Part shown: positions 42,250-49,429 of the stretch, piece after piece
Layout: every line of letters starts with the position of its first letter
Numbering within the stretch: position 1 is the stretch's first letter
From: Geobacter sp.
GTDB taxonomy: Bacteria > Desulfobacterota > Desulfuromonadia > Geobacterales > Geobacteraceae
NCBI GenBank assembly: GCA_003574885.1
Contig: PJFC01000008.1
Coordinates: 62,001-126,000 of the forward strand
Length of the DNA: 64,000 nt
Reading direction: 5' to 3'
The notes under the pieces: model-generated
Seen by the model: the letters and a program-made list of their open reading frames with translations, nothing else
Told to the model about the DNA's origin: nothing
Databases searched by the model: none
Program-made: the position numbers and the translations under genes

Positions 42250-42993
42250 TCAGGTCAATTTCGTTAATGCGATGATAGCCAGAAGCGCGGCAATCTCGTT
42301 CAGTTCGCTGGTGCAGCCGATGATGTCCCCCGTGATCCCGCCGAGGCGCCGATGGAACCAGGCCTTGAGCCCCCAGGTGAGAGAGTAGAGGATGATGCAG
42401 CAGTATATCCCCGGCACACCCAGGAGGAGAAACGCCACGGAAAGGGTGACGATGTAGGCGACGGCGAACTGGACCGCCCCGGCGCCACCGACAAATGTCG
42501 CGCCGAGACCGTCAGCCCTGGCCCGCAATGCGCCGACCGTCATCTGCACCTGGGCCATGCGGGCTACCATGGGAAAAAAGAGGAGCGCCGCCCGCTTCTG
42601 GTCCGGCGGAACCTGGAGGAGCGCCTGGTACTTGAGAAGGAGTCCCAGAACCAGCGCAACCACACCCACCGCACCGGTACGTGAGTCCTTCATCACCGCC
42701 AGGAACCGCTCCTTCCCTCCCCGGGCAGCAAGGCCGTCGAAGACATCTGCCAGGCCGTCAAGGTGGAGCGCCCCGGTTACTGCCGCCAGGGCGGTGACAA
42801 GCAGCAGCTCGGTCACCGGCCGGAGGAAGACAAGCCCCAGCAGGTAGTCGAGACCGACCAGAAAGAGGCCGATGGTCAGCCCCACCACCGGGAACAGGGC
42901 CATGGAACGCCCCATGTCCTCCTCCTCGCAGCGAACCGTGAAGGGGAGAGGAATGATGGTGAGAAACTGGAGTGCAATGAAATAGAGACGCAT
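42250..42993 (-). CDS. cobS: Adenosylcobinamide-GDP ribazoletransferase
   Basis: This 247-aa membrane protein joins adenosylcobinamide-GDP with alpha-ribazole to finish the nucleotide loop. It begins MRLYFIALQFLTIIPLPF and holds DLLLG-like and GALHLDGLADVFDGLAARGGKERFLAVMKDSRTGAVGV, the CobS hallmark. Six or so hydrophobic segments follow. No ribosome site is visible at the ATG; the sequence just upstream is an ACTCAAA repeat, so the start may be weakly translated or coupled to cobT. Confidence 0.92.
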   Translation of the reverse strand: MRLYFIALQFLTIIPLPFTVRCEEEDMGRSMALFPVVGLTIGLFLVGLDYLLGLVFLRPVTELLLVTALAAVTGALHLDGLADVFDGLAARGGKERFLAVMKDSRTGAVGVVALVLGLLLKYQALLQVPPDQKRAALLFFPMVARMAQVQMTVGALRARADGLGATFVGGAGAVQFAVAYIVTLSVAFLLLGVPGIYCCIILYSLTWGLKAWFHRRLGGITGDIIGCTSELNEIAALLAIIALTKLT

Positions 42994-43018
42994 AATGAGT
43001 TTGAGTCGGGTTTTGAGT

Positions 43019-44080
43019 TTATCTCAAAACTTCATCACTCACTCCCGCCTGATCGAACGTGGCCATCTCCTTCAGCACCTTCACCCCCGCCTCGATAAGC
43101 CCCATGGCGAGCGCCGCCCCGGTCCCTTCGCCGAGGCGGAAGTGGAGATCGAGAATCGGCTCGGCGCCGATCCGCTCCAGCATGAAGCGATGGCCGATCT
43201 CCACCGACTCGTGGGCGGCGAAGATGTATTCCCGCACATGGGGGTTCATTTCGCAGGCAATGAGCGCCCCGGCGGTGGAGATGAAACCGTCCACCACCAC
43301 CGGCACCCGGTCGGCGGCAGCGCCGAGGACAAGCCCGGCGATGCCGGCGATCTCCAGCCCCCCCACCTTGGCGAGCACGTCGAGGGGATCATTCGGATCG
43401 GGGCGGTTCAGCTCCAGTCCTGCCTTGATGACACGGACCTTGTTTTCCAGGGCACGATCGCCGATCCCGGTGCCGCGATGAGTAACCTCTTCTACCGGTT
43501 TCCCCGACAGGACGGAAATAATGGCCGATGATGGGGTGGTATTGCCAATCCCCATCTCACCCGTTCCGAGCATGGCAACACCGTCCCGCTTCGCCTGACC
43601 GGCCAGCTCGATCCCCACCTCCAGGGCTGCCACCGCCTCATCCCGGGTCATGGCCGGTCCCTTTGCAAAGTTCCGGGTCCCACGGGCCACCTTGCGGACC
43701 AGCAACCCCGGCGCCTGGCCGAAGTCATAATCGACCCCGATATCAACCACCCGTACTTCAACTCCTGCATGGCGGGCCAGGACGTTAACACCAGCGCCCC
43801 CGTTGAGGATATTGAGAACCATCTGGGTGGTCACCTCCTTCGGAAAGGCCGACACCCCCTCCTCCACCACGCCATGGTCGCCGGCAAAGGTGTAGATGGC
43901 CTTCTTCGATGTGTCAGGCTCCAGGTTACCGCTGATGGCGACAAACCGGCGGGCGAACTCCTCCAGCCGCCCCAGGGAGCCGGGGGGCTTGGTCTTGTTG
44001 TCCAGCCGACGCTGCGCCTCCTGGAGAAGGTCGGCGTCAACAGGCTTGATAGCGGCAAGGGTTTCGGTCAACAGGCTCAT
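43019..44080 (-). CDS. cobT: Nicotinate-nucleotide--dimethylbenzimidazole phosphoribosyltransferase
   Basis: This 353-aa enzyme activates the lower-ligand base to alpha-ribazole phosphate. Marks: [57 protein letters not shown] and a C-terminal [20 protein letters not shown] with the catalytic glutamate. The start is ATG 44080 with AAGGAG upstream; the ORF track starts 10 codons earlier. It probably acts on the benzimidazole made by the neighbouring ThiC-like enzyme. Confidence 0.95.
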   Translation of the reverse strand: MSLLTETLAAIKPVDADLLQEAQRRLDNKTKPPGSLGRLEEFARRFVAISGNLEPDTSKKAIYTFAGDHGVVEEGVSAFPKEVTTQMVLNILNGGAGVNVLARHAGVEVRVVDIGVDYDFGQAPGLLVRKVARGTRNFAKGPAMTRDEAVAALEVGIELAGQAKRDGVAMLGTGEMGIGNTTPSSAIISVLSGKPVEEVTHRGTGIGDRALENKVRVIKAGLELNRPDPNDPLDVLAKVGGLEIAGIAGLVLGAAADRVPVVVDGFISTAGALIACEMNPHVREYIFAAHESVEIGHRFMLERIGAEPILDLHFRLGEGTGAALAMGLIEAGVKVLKEMATFDQAGVSDEVLR

Positions 44081-44122
44081 TATAAACTCCTTTAGCTCAG
44101 TAAGATTCAAAAACGAAAACTG

Positions 44123-44285
44123 GGGACGCGGATGAACGCGGAAAGCGGATTAAACCTTAAATCCGTTAATGGAACGCAGATCACATCTGAAAAAGCGGAT
44201 AAAAACCATTTCATTTGTTCTATGCTGTTAAATCCGCCTTTATCTGCAGTTTCCGCCTTTTCTGCGTCCCGTTATAGAGTTTTGC
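44123..44285. repeat. Palindromic intergenic repeat, copy H
   Basis: GGACGCGGATGAACGCGGAAAGCGG and GGAACGCAGATCACATCTGAAAAAGCGG on the left are mirrored by TCCGCCTTTATCTGCAGTTTCCGCC...TGCGTCCC. It lies between cobT and cobU. Confidence 0.7.
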
Positions 44286-44320
44286 CTTCAATTCGTGTTC
44301 ATCAGATGTGACTTATGTTT

Positions 44321-44842
44321 TCATCCTTTCAATTTCAGCGGCAACCCAGAGAACATGACATACACCTCGTCCGCCGTGGCAGCCAACAGCTCGTTCGCTT
44401 CCCCCGCCAGGTCGCGGAAGGTCCGTGCCAGGCGGTTTTCCGGGACGATCCCCATCCCCACTTCATTGGAGACGAGGATAACCGGGGTCTGGAGAGACGG
44501 GAGGAGGGCTGCGAGCTTTTTCACCTCGGCCATCACCTTTCCCGGATCGTCGTGGGCGAGAAGCAGATTGGTCAGCCAGAGGGTGACACAGTCCACGAGC
44601 ACCGCACGGAAGTAGCCGTCGTGCCCCGTCAGTACCCCCGTCAGGTCCAGCGGCTCCTCCATGGTCTGCCACTGTTCACCACGCCGAGCCTGGTGCCGTG
44701 CGATCCGCTCCGCCATCTCCCCGTCGCCGGCCTGGCCAGTTGCGATGTAGCCAATGGGCTCTCCATAGGCCACGGCAAGGCTTTCCGCCAGGCGGCTCTT
44801 GCCGCTCCGGGCTCCGCCGGTGATGAAGGTCAATTTTGCCAT
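44321..44842 (-). CDS. cobU: Adenosylcobinamide kinase / adenosylcobinamide-phosphate guanylyltransferase
   Basis: This 173-aa bifunctional enzyme phosphorylates adenosylcobinamide and adds GMP. The P-loop FITGGARSGKSRLAESLA is at the N-terminus. The guanylyl-accepting histidine lies in AERIARHQARRGEQWQTMEEP. LVDCVTLWLTNLLL and VSNEVGMGIVPENRLARTFRD complete the pattern. It is the first gene behind the cobalamin riboswitch. Its ATG directly follows the T-run of the riboswitch hairpin. Confidence 0.95.
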   Translation of the reverse strand: MAKLTFITGGARSGKSRLAESLAVAYGEPIGYIATGQAGDGEMAERIARHQARRGEQWQTMEEPLDLTGVLTGHDGYFRAVLVDCVTLWLTNLLLAHDDPGKVMAEVKKLAALLPSLQTPVILVSNEVGMGIVPENRLARTFRDLAGEANELLAATADEVYVMFSGLPLKLKG

Positions 44843-44879
44843 AAAAAAACACCCCGCTTCCGAAAGGGAAAGGGGGTGT
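44843..44879 (-). terminator. Riboswitch expression-platform hairpin
   Basis: On the minus strand, ACACCCC...GGGGTGT with inner CTTTCC/GGAAGC pairs is followed by seven Ts that touch the cobU ATG. It works as an intrinsic terminator. Its 3' arm (GCGGGG) is also the only visible ribosome site of cobU, so folding would block translation too. Confidence 0.8.
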
Positions 44880-44924
44880 CAACAGGTAATCTTCTGCCCG
44901 GCCCCTCTCCTTCGGAGGTTGCGT

Positions 44925-45092
44925 ACTGGGTTCAACCTGGCAGGTTTCCTGACTTACGGGTCACTTTACTAGCCGCGCCTTCCCGATAAAACTCAGTGGC
45001 GTCGTGCGGCGTTCATCACCGTTCACAGTTGCGGGACAGCGGGGGATTCGCACCCCCTTCCCTATTATCTCTTTTCAGAGCACCAGATCGAA
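44925..45092 (-). promoter_or_regulatory. Cobalamin riboswitch
   Basis: Read on the minus strand, the hallmark boxes occur in order: GGTGC near the start, GGGAAG with GGTGCGAATCCCC, GCTGTCCCGCAACTGTGA, the B12 box CGCCACTG, CGGGAAGGC and GTAAGTCAGGAAACCTGCC. Binding of adenosylcobalamin normally favours the downstream hairpin and shuts down the operon. It precedes cobU and may control the whole 21-kb cluster. Confidence 0.93.
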
Positions 45093-45148
45093 TCATGAGC
45101 AGCGTCGTCCGACGTTGCCCATGTAATAACTATTCAATTGTAGGAATT

Positions 45149-45177
45149 TTTCTAGCAGAGAGCCCGGGCAATGTCAA
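45149..45177 (-). promoter_or_regulatory. Sigma70 promoter of the cobalamin operon
   Basis: On the minus strand TTGACA (45172-45177) is followed after 17 nt by TAGAAA (45149-45154). The start would fall near 45142, about 50 nt ahead of the riboswitch and just after the engB stop codon. Confidence 0.65.
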
Positions 45178-45192
45178 ACAGAATATGGTTGA

Positions 45193-45795
45193 TCATTCCT
45201 CATCATCCCGGCTTACCGCCAGGATCCGTTCGATCTCGCCCCAGATGTTGTCCTTCCCCTCTTTGGAGAGCGCCGAGAAGAAGTAGAGCTCATCCTTCTC
45301 CACCTCCAGGGTCCGCGCGATGAGCCCCACCTGGCGGGCCCGTTCGTTTTTGGAGACCTTGTCGCACTTGGTCACGACCAGCAAGGGAGGAACGCTGTAG
45401 GCACGGAGCCATTCCAGCATCTGCCGGTCCTCAACGGTTGGCACCCGGCGGATATCGAGAATCAGCACCACCACCCGGAGGTTGTCCCGGCTGGAGAGAT
45501 AGGTCTCCATCATCGGGCCCCACTGCTTCTTCACCGCCAGGGGGACCTTGGCGAAGCCGTACCCCGGCAGGTCCACGAGCATGAACTCCCCGTTGACCAG
45601 GAAAAAGTTGATGAGCTGGGTGCGACCGGGCGTGGAACTGGTCCGGACCAGGTTCTTCCGGTTCAGGAGCACGTTGATGAGGGACGATTTCCCCACATTG
45701 GAGCGGCCGGCAAACGCAATCTCCGGCAGTTCACCCGACGGGTAGTGGGCAGGCCTGGTGGCGCTGGTTATGAATTCGGTGGTTTTGACGAGCAC
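45193..45795 (-). CDS. engB: Ribosome biogenesis GTPase YihA/EngB
   Basis: This 200-aa GTPase helps assemble the 50S ribosomal subunit. G-motifs are [20 protein letters not shown] (G1), a STPGRTQ switch (G2), [11 protein letters not shown] (G3), VVTKCDK (G4) and a late FFSALSKEG (G5). The likely start is GTG at 45795 with GGGGAA upstream, giving the family's usual length; the ORF track adds 31 residues. A run of ten Gs (45841-45850) lies upstream. Confidence 0.92.
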   Translation of the reverse strand: MLVKTTEFITSATRPAHYPSGELPEIAFAGRSNVGKSSLINVLLNRKNLVRTSSTPGRTQLINFFLVNGEFMLVDLPGYGFAKVPLAVKKQWGPMMETYLSSRDNLRVVVLILDIRRVPTVEDRQMLEWLRAYSVPPLLVVTKCDKVSKNERARQVGLIARTLEVEKDELYFFSALSKEGKDNIWGEIERILAVSRDDEE

Positions 45796-45840
45796 GTTGA
45801 GTTCCCCGGATGGGATTGATTTGAGGGGGTAGTATAGACT

Positions 45841-45850
45841 GGGGGGGGGG
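45841..45850. repeat. Homopolymeric G10 tract upstream of engB
   Basis: Ten consecutive Gs lie 46-55 nt upstream of the engB start codon (C10 on its coding strand). Such tracts are prone to slippage, and this one falls where the engB promoter might be. Confidence 0.8.
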
Positions 45851-46065
45851 CGGCTGGCAATGTTAAAAAACCTTTTATGCCAGTTCAATTTTCAAGACCA
45901 GAAACATACCGGTTAATGTTCATCCTTACACACGAGAACAGATGTCCACCAGAACCAACAGAAAGCACTCGCACTTTCGTCTGATGGCTCATCTGTATGA
46001 CCATCGCACGGTTGCACATACCGATTTAGTAAAATCTTGAAGACCGGAAGCAGTTATTCAGACGA

Positions 46066-46098
46066 CAAAAGGGCCGCACGAAATGTGCGGCCCTTTTG
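46066..46098. terminator. Strong hairpin terminator after the ribbon-helix-helix gene
   Basis: A perfect 14-bp stem CAAAAGGGCCGCAC / GTGCGGCCCTTTTG with a 5-nt loop lies 31 nt beyond the minus-strand stop at 46129. It has A/T ends on both sides, so it can end transcription in both directions. Confidence 0.88.
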
Positions 46099-46128
46099 TG
46101 TAGGCGCCCGTCTGTGGGTGTCGTCGGC

Positions 46129-46314
46129 TCAGGCTGCGCGACGGGTGAAGTTATCCCTGTCGATACGGGTCTTGAACAGATCCATCGCTTCCCGCATGAT
46201 GTCGGAAACGCTCTTTTGGGTCGTCTCCATGATCATCTGGAGCGTATCCCGCTCCTCGTCGCTGATCCGCATGGAAATTACGTTGTACCGGGGGTTCTCT
46301 CTCATTCTGCCCAT
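46129..46314 (-). CDS. Small ribbon-helix-helix (CopG/Arc-like) DNA-binding protein
   Basis: This 61-aa protein starts at ATG 46314 with GGAGGAT just upstream; the ORF track runs further without support. The beta-strand YNVISMRIS is followed by DEERDTLQMIMETT and KSVSDIMREAMDLF, a full RHH unit that dimerises to bind DNA. It is preceded by a near-consensus sigma54 promoter and two 18-bp palindromes next to a sigma54 activator gene. It is probably a regulator induced by that activator. Toxin-antitoxin pairing is unlikely, as no toxin gene is adjacent. Confidence 0.75.
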   Translation of the reverse strand: MGRMRENPRYNVISMRISDEERDTLQMIMETTQKSVSDIMREAMDLFKTRIDRDNFTRRAA

Positions 46315-46373
46315 TGTTATTATCCTCCGTGTCCCTATGGTTAGTGTTTGTTTTTGATGAATACACCATATAA

Positions 46374-46389
46374 TGCCATATGCGTGCCA
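46374..46389 (-). promoter_or_regulatory. Sigma54 (-24/-12) promoter of the RHH gene
   Basis: The minus strand reads TGGCACGCATATGGCA. It matches TGGCACG-N4-TTGCA at all but one defined position, with GG and GC at the required 10-nt spacing. The start site would be near 46362, giving a 5' leader of about 48 nt before ATG 46314. A TGCCAA-N9-TTGGCA palindrome (46385-46405) overlaps its -24 part. Confidence 0.8.
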
Positions 46390-46483
46390 ATTTGAGCTGT
46401 TGGCAACATGAGGCATAACATGCCGGAATCCGTACATGTTAAATTATTAATAGTGGCTAATTGGATGACGGAAGGGTGTATTG

Positions 46484-46501
46484 TGTGCCGCAAATGGCAC
46501 A
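46484..46501. promoter_or_regulatory. TGTG-N10-CACA palindrome, activator site 3
   Basis: TGTGCCGCAAATGGCACA, a near-perfect inverted repeat, lies about 110 nt upstream of the sigma54 promoter. That is the usual distance for an enhancer of a sigma54 activator. Its centre is 20 bp from site 4. Confidence 0.7.
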
Positions 46502-46503
46502 GG

Positions 46504-46521
46504 TGTGGCCAAAGTTGCACA
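46504..46521. promoter_or_regulatory. TGTG-N10-CACA palindrome, activator site 4
   Basis: TGTGGCCAAAGTTGCACA has the same outer half-sites and spacing as site 3, is two helical turns from it and ends directly at the stop codon of the activator gene. Confidence 0.65.
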
Positions 46522-48819
46522 CTAGGGGGTGTGATTTCCTTCGGGGAACTGGAATGTTACGCTCCGCCCCTTGATGCCGTACTTTTCAAGGAGCCGGTAG
46601 AAGGTCCTGCGGGGGATGTTTGCCTGTTTTGCCGCTTTTGACACATTGCCGCCGGATTCGGCCAGATAGCGCTGGATAAGGTGCTTTTCGGTCCGGCTGA
46701 CCTGGCGTTCCCGTTCGGACTTGAAAGATGCCTTAGTGCTGAGGGAGAGAGGAGCGTCGGTGGCGTAGTCTTCGGTGAAGATACTGGGGAGGTTCTCCAA
46801 CCGGATGTTGTCGTCGTGGGTGAGAACCGCGGCCCTCTCGATGATGTTCTGCATTTCCCGGATGTTTCCCGGCCAAGGGTACTGAAGCATGGCCTTGATG
46901 GCCCGCTCCTCGATGGCAACAATCTTTTTGTTCAGCTTGGTGCTCGCTTTTTCCAGGAAGTGGTGGGCAAGGAGCGGGATCGATTCGACCCGGCTCCGAA
47001 GGGGGGGCATGGTCACAGTGAAGACATTAAGGCGGTAGTAGAGATCTTCCCGGAACCACCCTTCCCTAACCCCTTCCTCCAGCTTCTTGTTGGTTGCGGC
47101 GATGAGGCGTATGTCGACTTTTTTGTGCCCCGTACCGCCGACAGGACGTACTTCCCCCATATCAAGGACGCGCAGGAGCTCTGCCTGCAATTTCGGGGTA
47201 ATGTCTCCTATTTCGTCCAGGAAGATGGTACCGCCGTCGGCAGCCTCGAAGAGTCCCTTCTTGTCAGCGATGGCGCCGGTGAAGGATCCTTTTTTGTGGC
47301 CGAACAGCTCGCTTTCCAGGAGGGAGTCGGTGATGGTGGTGCAGTTTACCGTAACGAGCGGCTTGTCATCCCTCTTGCTGTAACGGTGGATGGCGCGTGC
47401 CGTGAGCTCTTTGCCGGTGCCCGATTCGCCGCGGATGAGAACGGTTGTGGGGGTGGGGCCGACCTGCTTGATGAGGTCGAGGACTTCCAGTGTCTTGCGG
47501 TCAGTGCCGACTATGAATTCATCGCCGTACTCCTGGTCCAGTTCCCGACGGGCCAGCTCGTACTTCTGGATCAGACGGCCACGGTCCTCTTCCAATTGCT
47601 GAAGGTTGTAGGGAAGGCACATCTCCAGATTCGCCAGCCCTTGGTGCACGGCAACCGCATAATCCCGGCAGGTGCGGTATCCGCAGGCACGGCAGTCGAG
47701 CTCATCCTTCGGGGAGAACTTGTTGGTGCCCTGGAGGATTTTCTTGACGTCGTCTCCCCTGGGCACGTCCAATTTGGACAATTTGTTTACGAAGGACCTG
47801 GCGAGGTTCGGGAGTTTTTGCTGCTGCAGGTAGTGGGGGGCGGTGGCGTAGGGGACGGCGCGTTTGAAGTGGGAGATGACTAGGTTGCGCTTGTAGAGGC
47901 CGGTAAGCTCTTTGTTTCGCCCCGGACCGCCGATGCAGCCATCGTAGCAGAACCGCACATCGGCGATGCGGGGATTGATGCGCCCCCTTGCCAGATCGCG
48001 TATGATCTCCATGACATTTGCTTCCCCTTCGGCGGTGATGATCTCACAGTCCAGGGGATCGGTGGCGATGGAAAAGGCCTTGAAGGTTCCTTCGGAGATG
48101 GGAAAGATACGTCCCAGGCGCGGCTCGATGCCGTCAAACGGCTCCTCCTTGAGGGAGGGGACGCCAATCCCCCGGTTGCGGAACATCTCTTCCAGTTCCC
48201 GATACGTAAGGACGACATCAATGGCACCGCCGGTTTCATCGGCCTGGGCTTCGAATTTGCCGGCAATACAGGAGCTTATATAGACGACCTTGGTCTCAGG
48301 ACCGCAGGTTTCCTTGAGGAATCGTCCCATGGCAACCATGGGGGAGACGATGCCGACAAGGTTCTTGATCAGTTTGGGATAGTGCCGCTCGATGAGATCG
48401 ACCACCGCCGGGCAATGGGACGAAATGAGAGGATAGGTTGCCTGTTCGATGGCTTTCGCATAACCTTCGGCAATAAGCTCAACGCCGTAGGCCCCTTCAT
48501 GGGCTTCGGCGAAACCGAGCCGCTTCAGGCCGGCGGCAAGTTGCCCCGGTGAAACATAGTGGAAAAAAGCGGGGAATGAACTGCCAAGTACGGCGACAAT
48601 GCGTTGGCCCGAGCTCAGGAGTTGATTAGTGAGCTCGACCTTGTCGCAGACGATCTTTGCATTCTGGGTGCAGTTGCTGAGGCAGTTGCCACAGCCGATG
48701 CAGCGATCGAAGATGATGTCGGTATAGCTCTGGTCAACCTTTATGGCCTTGACCGGGCAACTGCGCACACAGGAGTAGCATTTGCGACATTTGTCCTTGA
48801 CGGTTACAATCGGTTCCAT
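46522..48819 (-). CDS. Sigma54-dependent activator with ferredoxin and [FeFe]-hydrogenase-like sensor domain
   Basis: This 765-aa protein has two 4Fe-4S ferredoxin motifs (CRKCYSCVRSCP, CIGCGNCLSNC) at residues 11-57. An iron-only hydrogenase-like domain follows at about 70-330, with loops SSHCPAVVD, SSCIAGKFE and FCYDGCIGG. A further Fe-S segment, CRACGYRTCRDYA, is near 380. The sigma54 AAA+ domain comes next (GESGTGKE, GSFTGA, TIFLDEIGD), and a Fis-type helix-turn-helix lies at the end (SKAAKQANIPRRTFYRLL). It would read redox state or a gas through its clusters and remodel sigma54 RNA polymerase. The four cubane cysteines are kept, but the proton-relay Cys (now His) and the Lys and Met residues of the active site are changed. 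It is therefore probably a sensor and not an enzyme. Confidence 0.92.
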   Translation of the reverse strand: MEPIVTVKDKCRKCYSCVRSCPVKAIKVDQSYTDIIFDRCIGCGNCLSNCTQNAKIVCDKVELTNQLLSSGQRIVAVLGSSFPAFFHYVSPGQLAAGLKRLGFAEAHEGAYGVELIAEGYAKAIEQATYPLISSHCPAVVDLIERHYPKLIKNLVGIVSPMVAMGRFLKETCGPETKVVYISSCIAGKFEAQADETGGAIDVVLTYRELEEMFRNRGIGVPSLKEEPFDGIEPRLGRIFPISEGTFKAFSIATDPLDCEIITAEGEANVMEIIRDLARGRINPRIADVRFCYDGCIGGPGRNKELTGLYKRNLVISHFKRAVPYATAPHYLQQQKLPNLARSFVNKLSKLDVPRGDDVKKILQGTNKFSPKDELDCRACGYRTCRDYAVAVHQGLANLEMCLPYNLQQLEEDRGRLIQKYELARRELDQEYGDEFIVGTDRKTLEVLDLIKQVGPTPTTVLIRGESGTGKELTARAIHRYSKRDDKPLVTVNCTTITDSLLESELFGHKKGSFTGAIADKKGLFEAADGGTIFLDEIGDITPKLQAELLRVLDMGEVRPVGGTGHKKVDIRLIAATNKKLEEGVREGWFREDLYYRLNVFTVTMPPLRSRVESIPLLAHHFLEKASTKLNKKIVAIEERAIKAMLQYPWPGNIREMQNIIERAAVLTHDDNIRLENLPSIFTEDYATDAPLSLSTKASFKSERERQVSRTEKHLIQRYLAESGGNVSKAAKQANIPRRTFYRLLEKYGIKGRSVTFQFPEGNHTP

Positions 48820-48853
48820 GTTTCCCCGTTGGTGAAGAGTTTAGTTTCTGCTC

Positions 48854-48882
48854 ACTATAAACCGATAGCAAAAAATGTGCAA
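48854..48882 (-). promoter_or_regulatory. Possible sigma70 promoter of the activator gene
   Basis: TTGCAC (minus strand, 48877-48882), 17 nt, then TATAGT (48854-48859). The -35 lies inside palindrome site 1, so the activator could repress its own promoter. Confidence 0.5.
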
Positions 48883-48893
48883 GTATTGGCACA
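48876..48893. promoter_or_regulatory. TGTG-N10-CACA palindrome, activator site 1
   Basis: TGTGCAAGTATTGGCACA lies 57-74 nt upstream of the activator start codon. It has the same outer half-sites and 10-nt spacing as three other sites in this locus. Confidence 0.65.
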
Positions 48894-48905
48894 GCAGACT
48901 AGATG

Positions 48906-48923
48906 TGTGCCATTTTTGACACA
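48906..48923. promoter_or_regulatory. TGTG-N10-CACA palindrome, activator site 2
   Basis: TGTGCCATTTTTGACACA is a complete degenerate palindrome (TGTGYCA-W4-TGRCACA). It is 30 bp (three helical turns) from site 1. Confidence 0.7.
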
Positions 48924-49153
48924 GGCAGGGCAAAAAAACACCCTAGCGACTAGGAGGGCACGTCAACTAGGGCATAATGAGAGTCTCTCGACTCTCGCAA
49001 CTTTTCTAATTTTATTATACTCCACCGTTCCTGTTTTACAAGGGGAAAAATTGCCTAACTATCTAAAAGTTATAGATATTTAACAATAGTGCGCCAGTCG
49101 TGGCCGGACGTGCCGGCAACGACCTCGCGGCACCTTTGACGGCTTTTGCCGCA
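48924..49153. other. Intergenic region upstream of the activator gene
   Basis: About 230 nt hold no credible gene. It contains several CTAG words (CCCTAGCGACTAGG, AACTAGGG) and a small hairpin GAGAGTC-TCTC-GACTCTC near 48979-48996. Beyond the palindromes and the promoters listed, I see no further signal. Confidence 0.5.
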
Positions 49154-49182
49154 TTGTAAAGACAGCGGAATTATGATATAAA
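49154..49182 (+). promoter_or_regulatory. Sigma70 promoter of the 70-aa ORF
   Basis: TTGTAA (49154-49159), a 17-nt spacer and TATAAA (49177-49182) with an extended TGA element. The start would lie near 49189, about 28 nt before the ATG at 49217. Confidence 0.6.
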
Positions 49183-49216
49183 AGCGATTATTGAGCACAG
49201 AGGGGATAATCCAACC

Positions 49217-49429
49217 ATGGACCTGAATCTTGAAGAACAGAAGCTTCTCGCCGACTTTAGACAGCTTGACAGCGCCAGCAGGGAAGAGCTCGTGAGGCAT
49301 GCCGCGCAACTTGTGAAAAAAAGCCTTCTCCTGAGTACTGACGAGTCGGCGCCGTCGGAAAACCAGTGCGGTCTCCCCCGCCAGGAGCAAAGACCCGGAA
49401 CCGACAAGGAGCAGATATTTACCGAATGA
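49217..49429 (+). CDS. Small hypothetical protein
   Basis: This 70-aa ORF has its own good promoter and a GAGGGG ribosome site. The first half is a charged helical pair (EEQKLLADFRQLDSASREELVRHAAQLV), similar in style to short helix-turn-helix-associated proteins. The second half is polar and disordered-looking. Function unknown. It is divergent from the sensor-activator gene, and the shared intergenic region holds the palindromic sites. Confidence 0.55.
   Translation: MDLNLEEQKLLADFRQLDSASREELVRHAAQLVKKSLLLSTDESAPSENQCGLPRQEQRPGTDKEQIFTE

Noticed and set aside
46129-46437. RHH gene as half of a toxin-antitoxin pair
   Set aside because: No toxin-sized ORF lies next to it on the same strand; a terminator follows at once, and the sigma54 promoter points to regulation by the activator.
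46495-46510. TGGCACAGGTGTGGCC on the plus strand as a sigma54 promoter
   Set aside because: Spacing of GG and GC fits, but it points antisense into the activator gene, the -12 part is poor, and the sequence is fully explained by the two overlapping palindromes.
48895-48975. Cluster of CTAG words as a specific binding array
   Set aside because: Spacing and flanks are irregular and no matching protein or consensus could be named.
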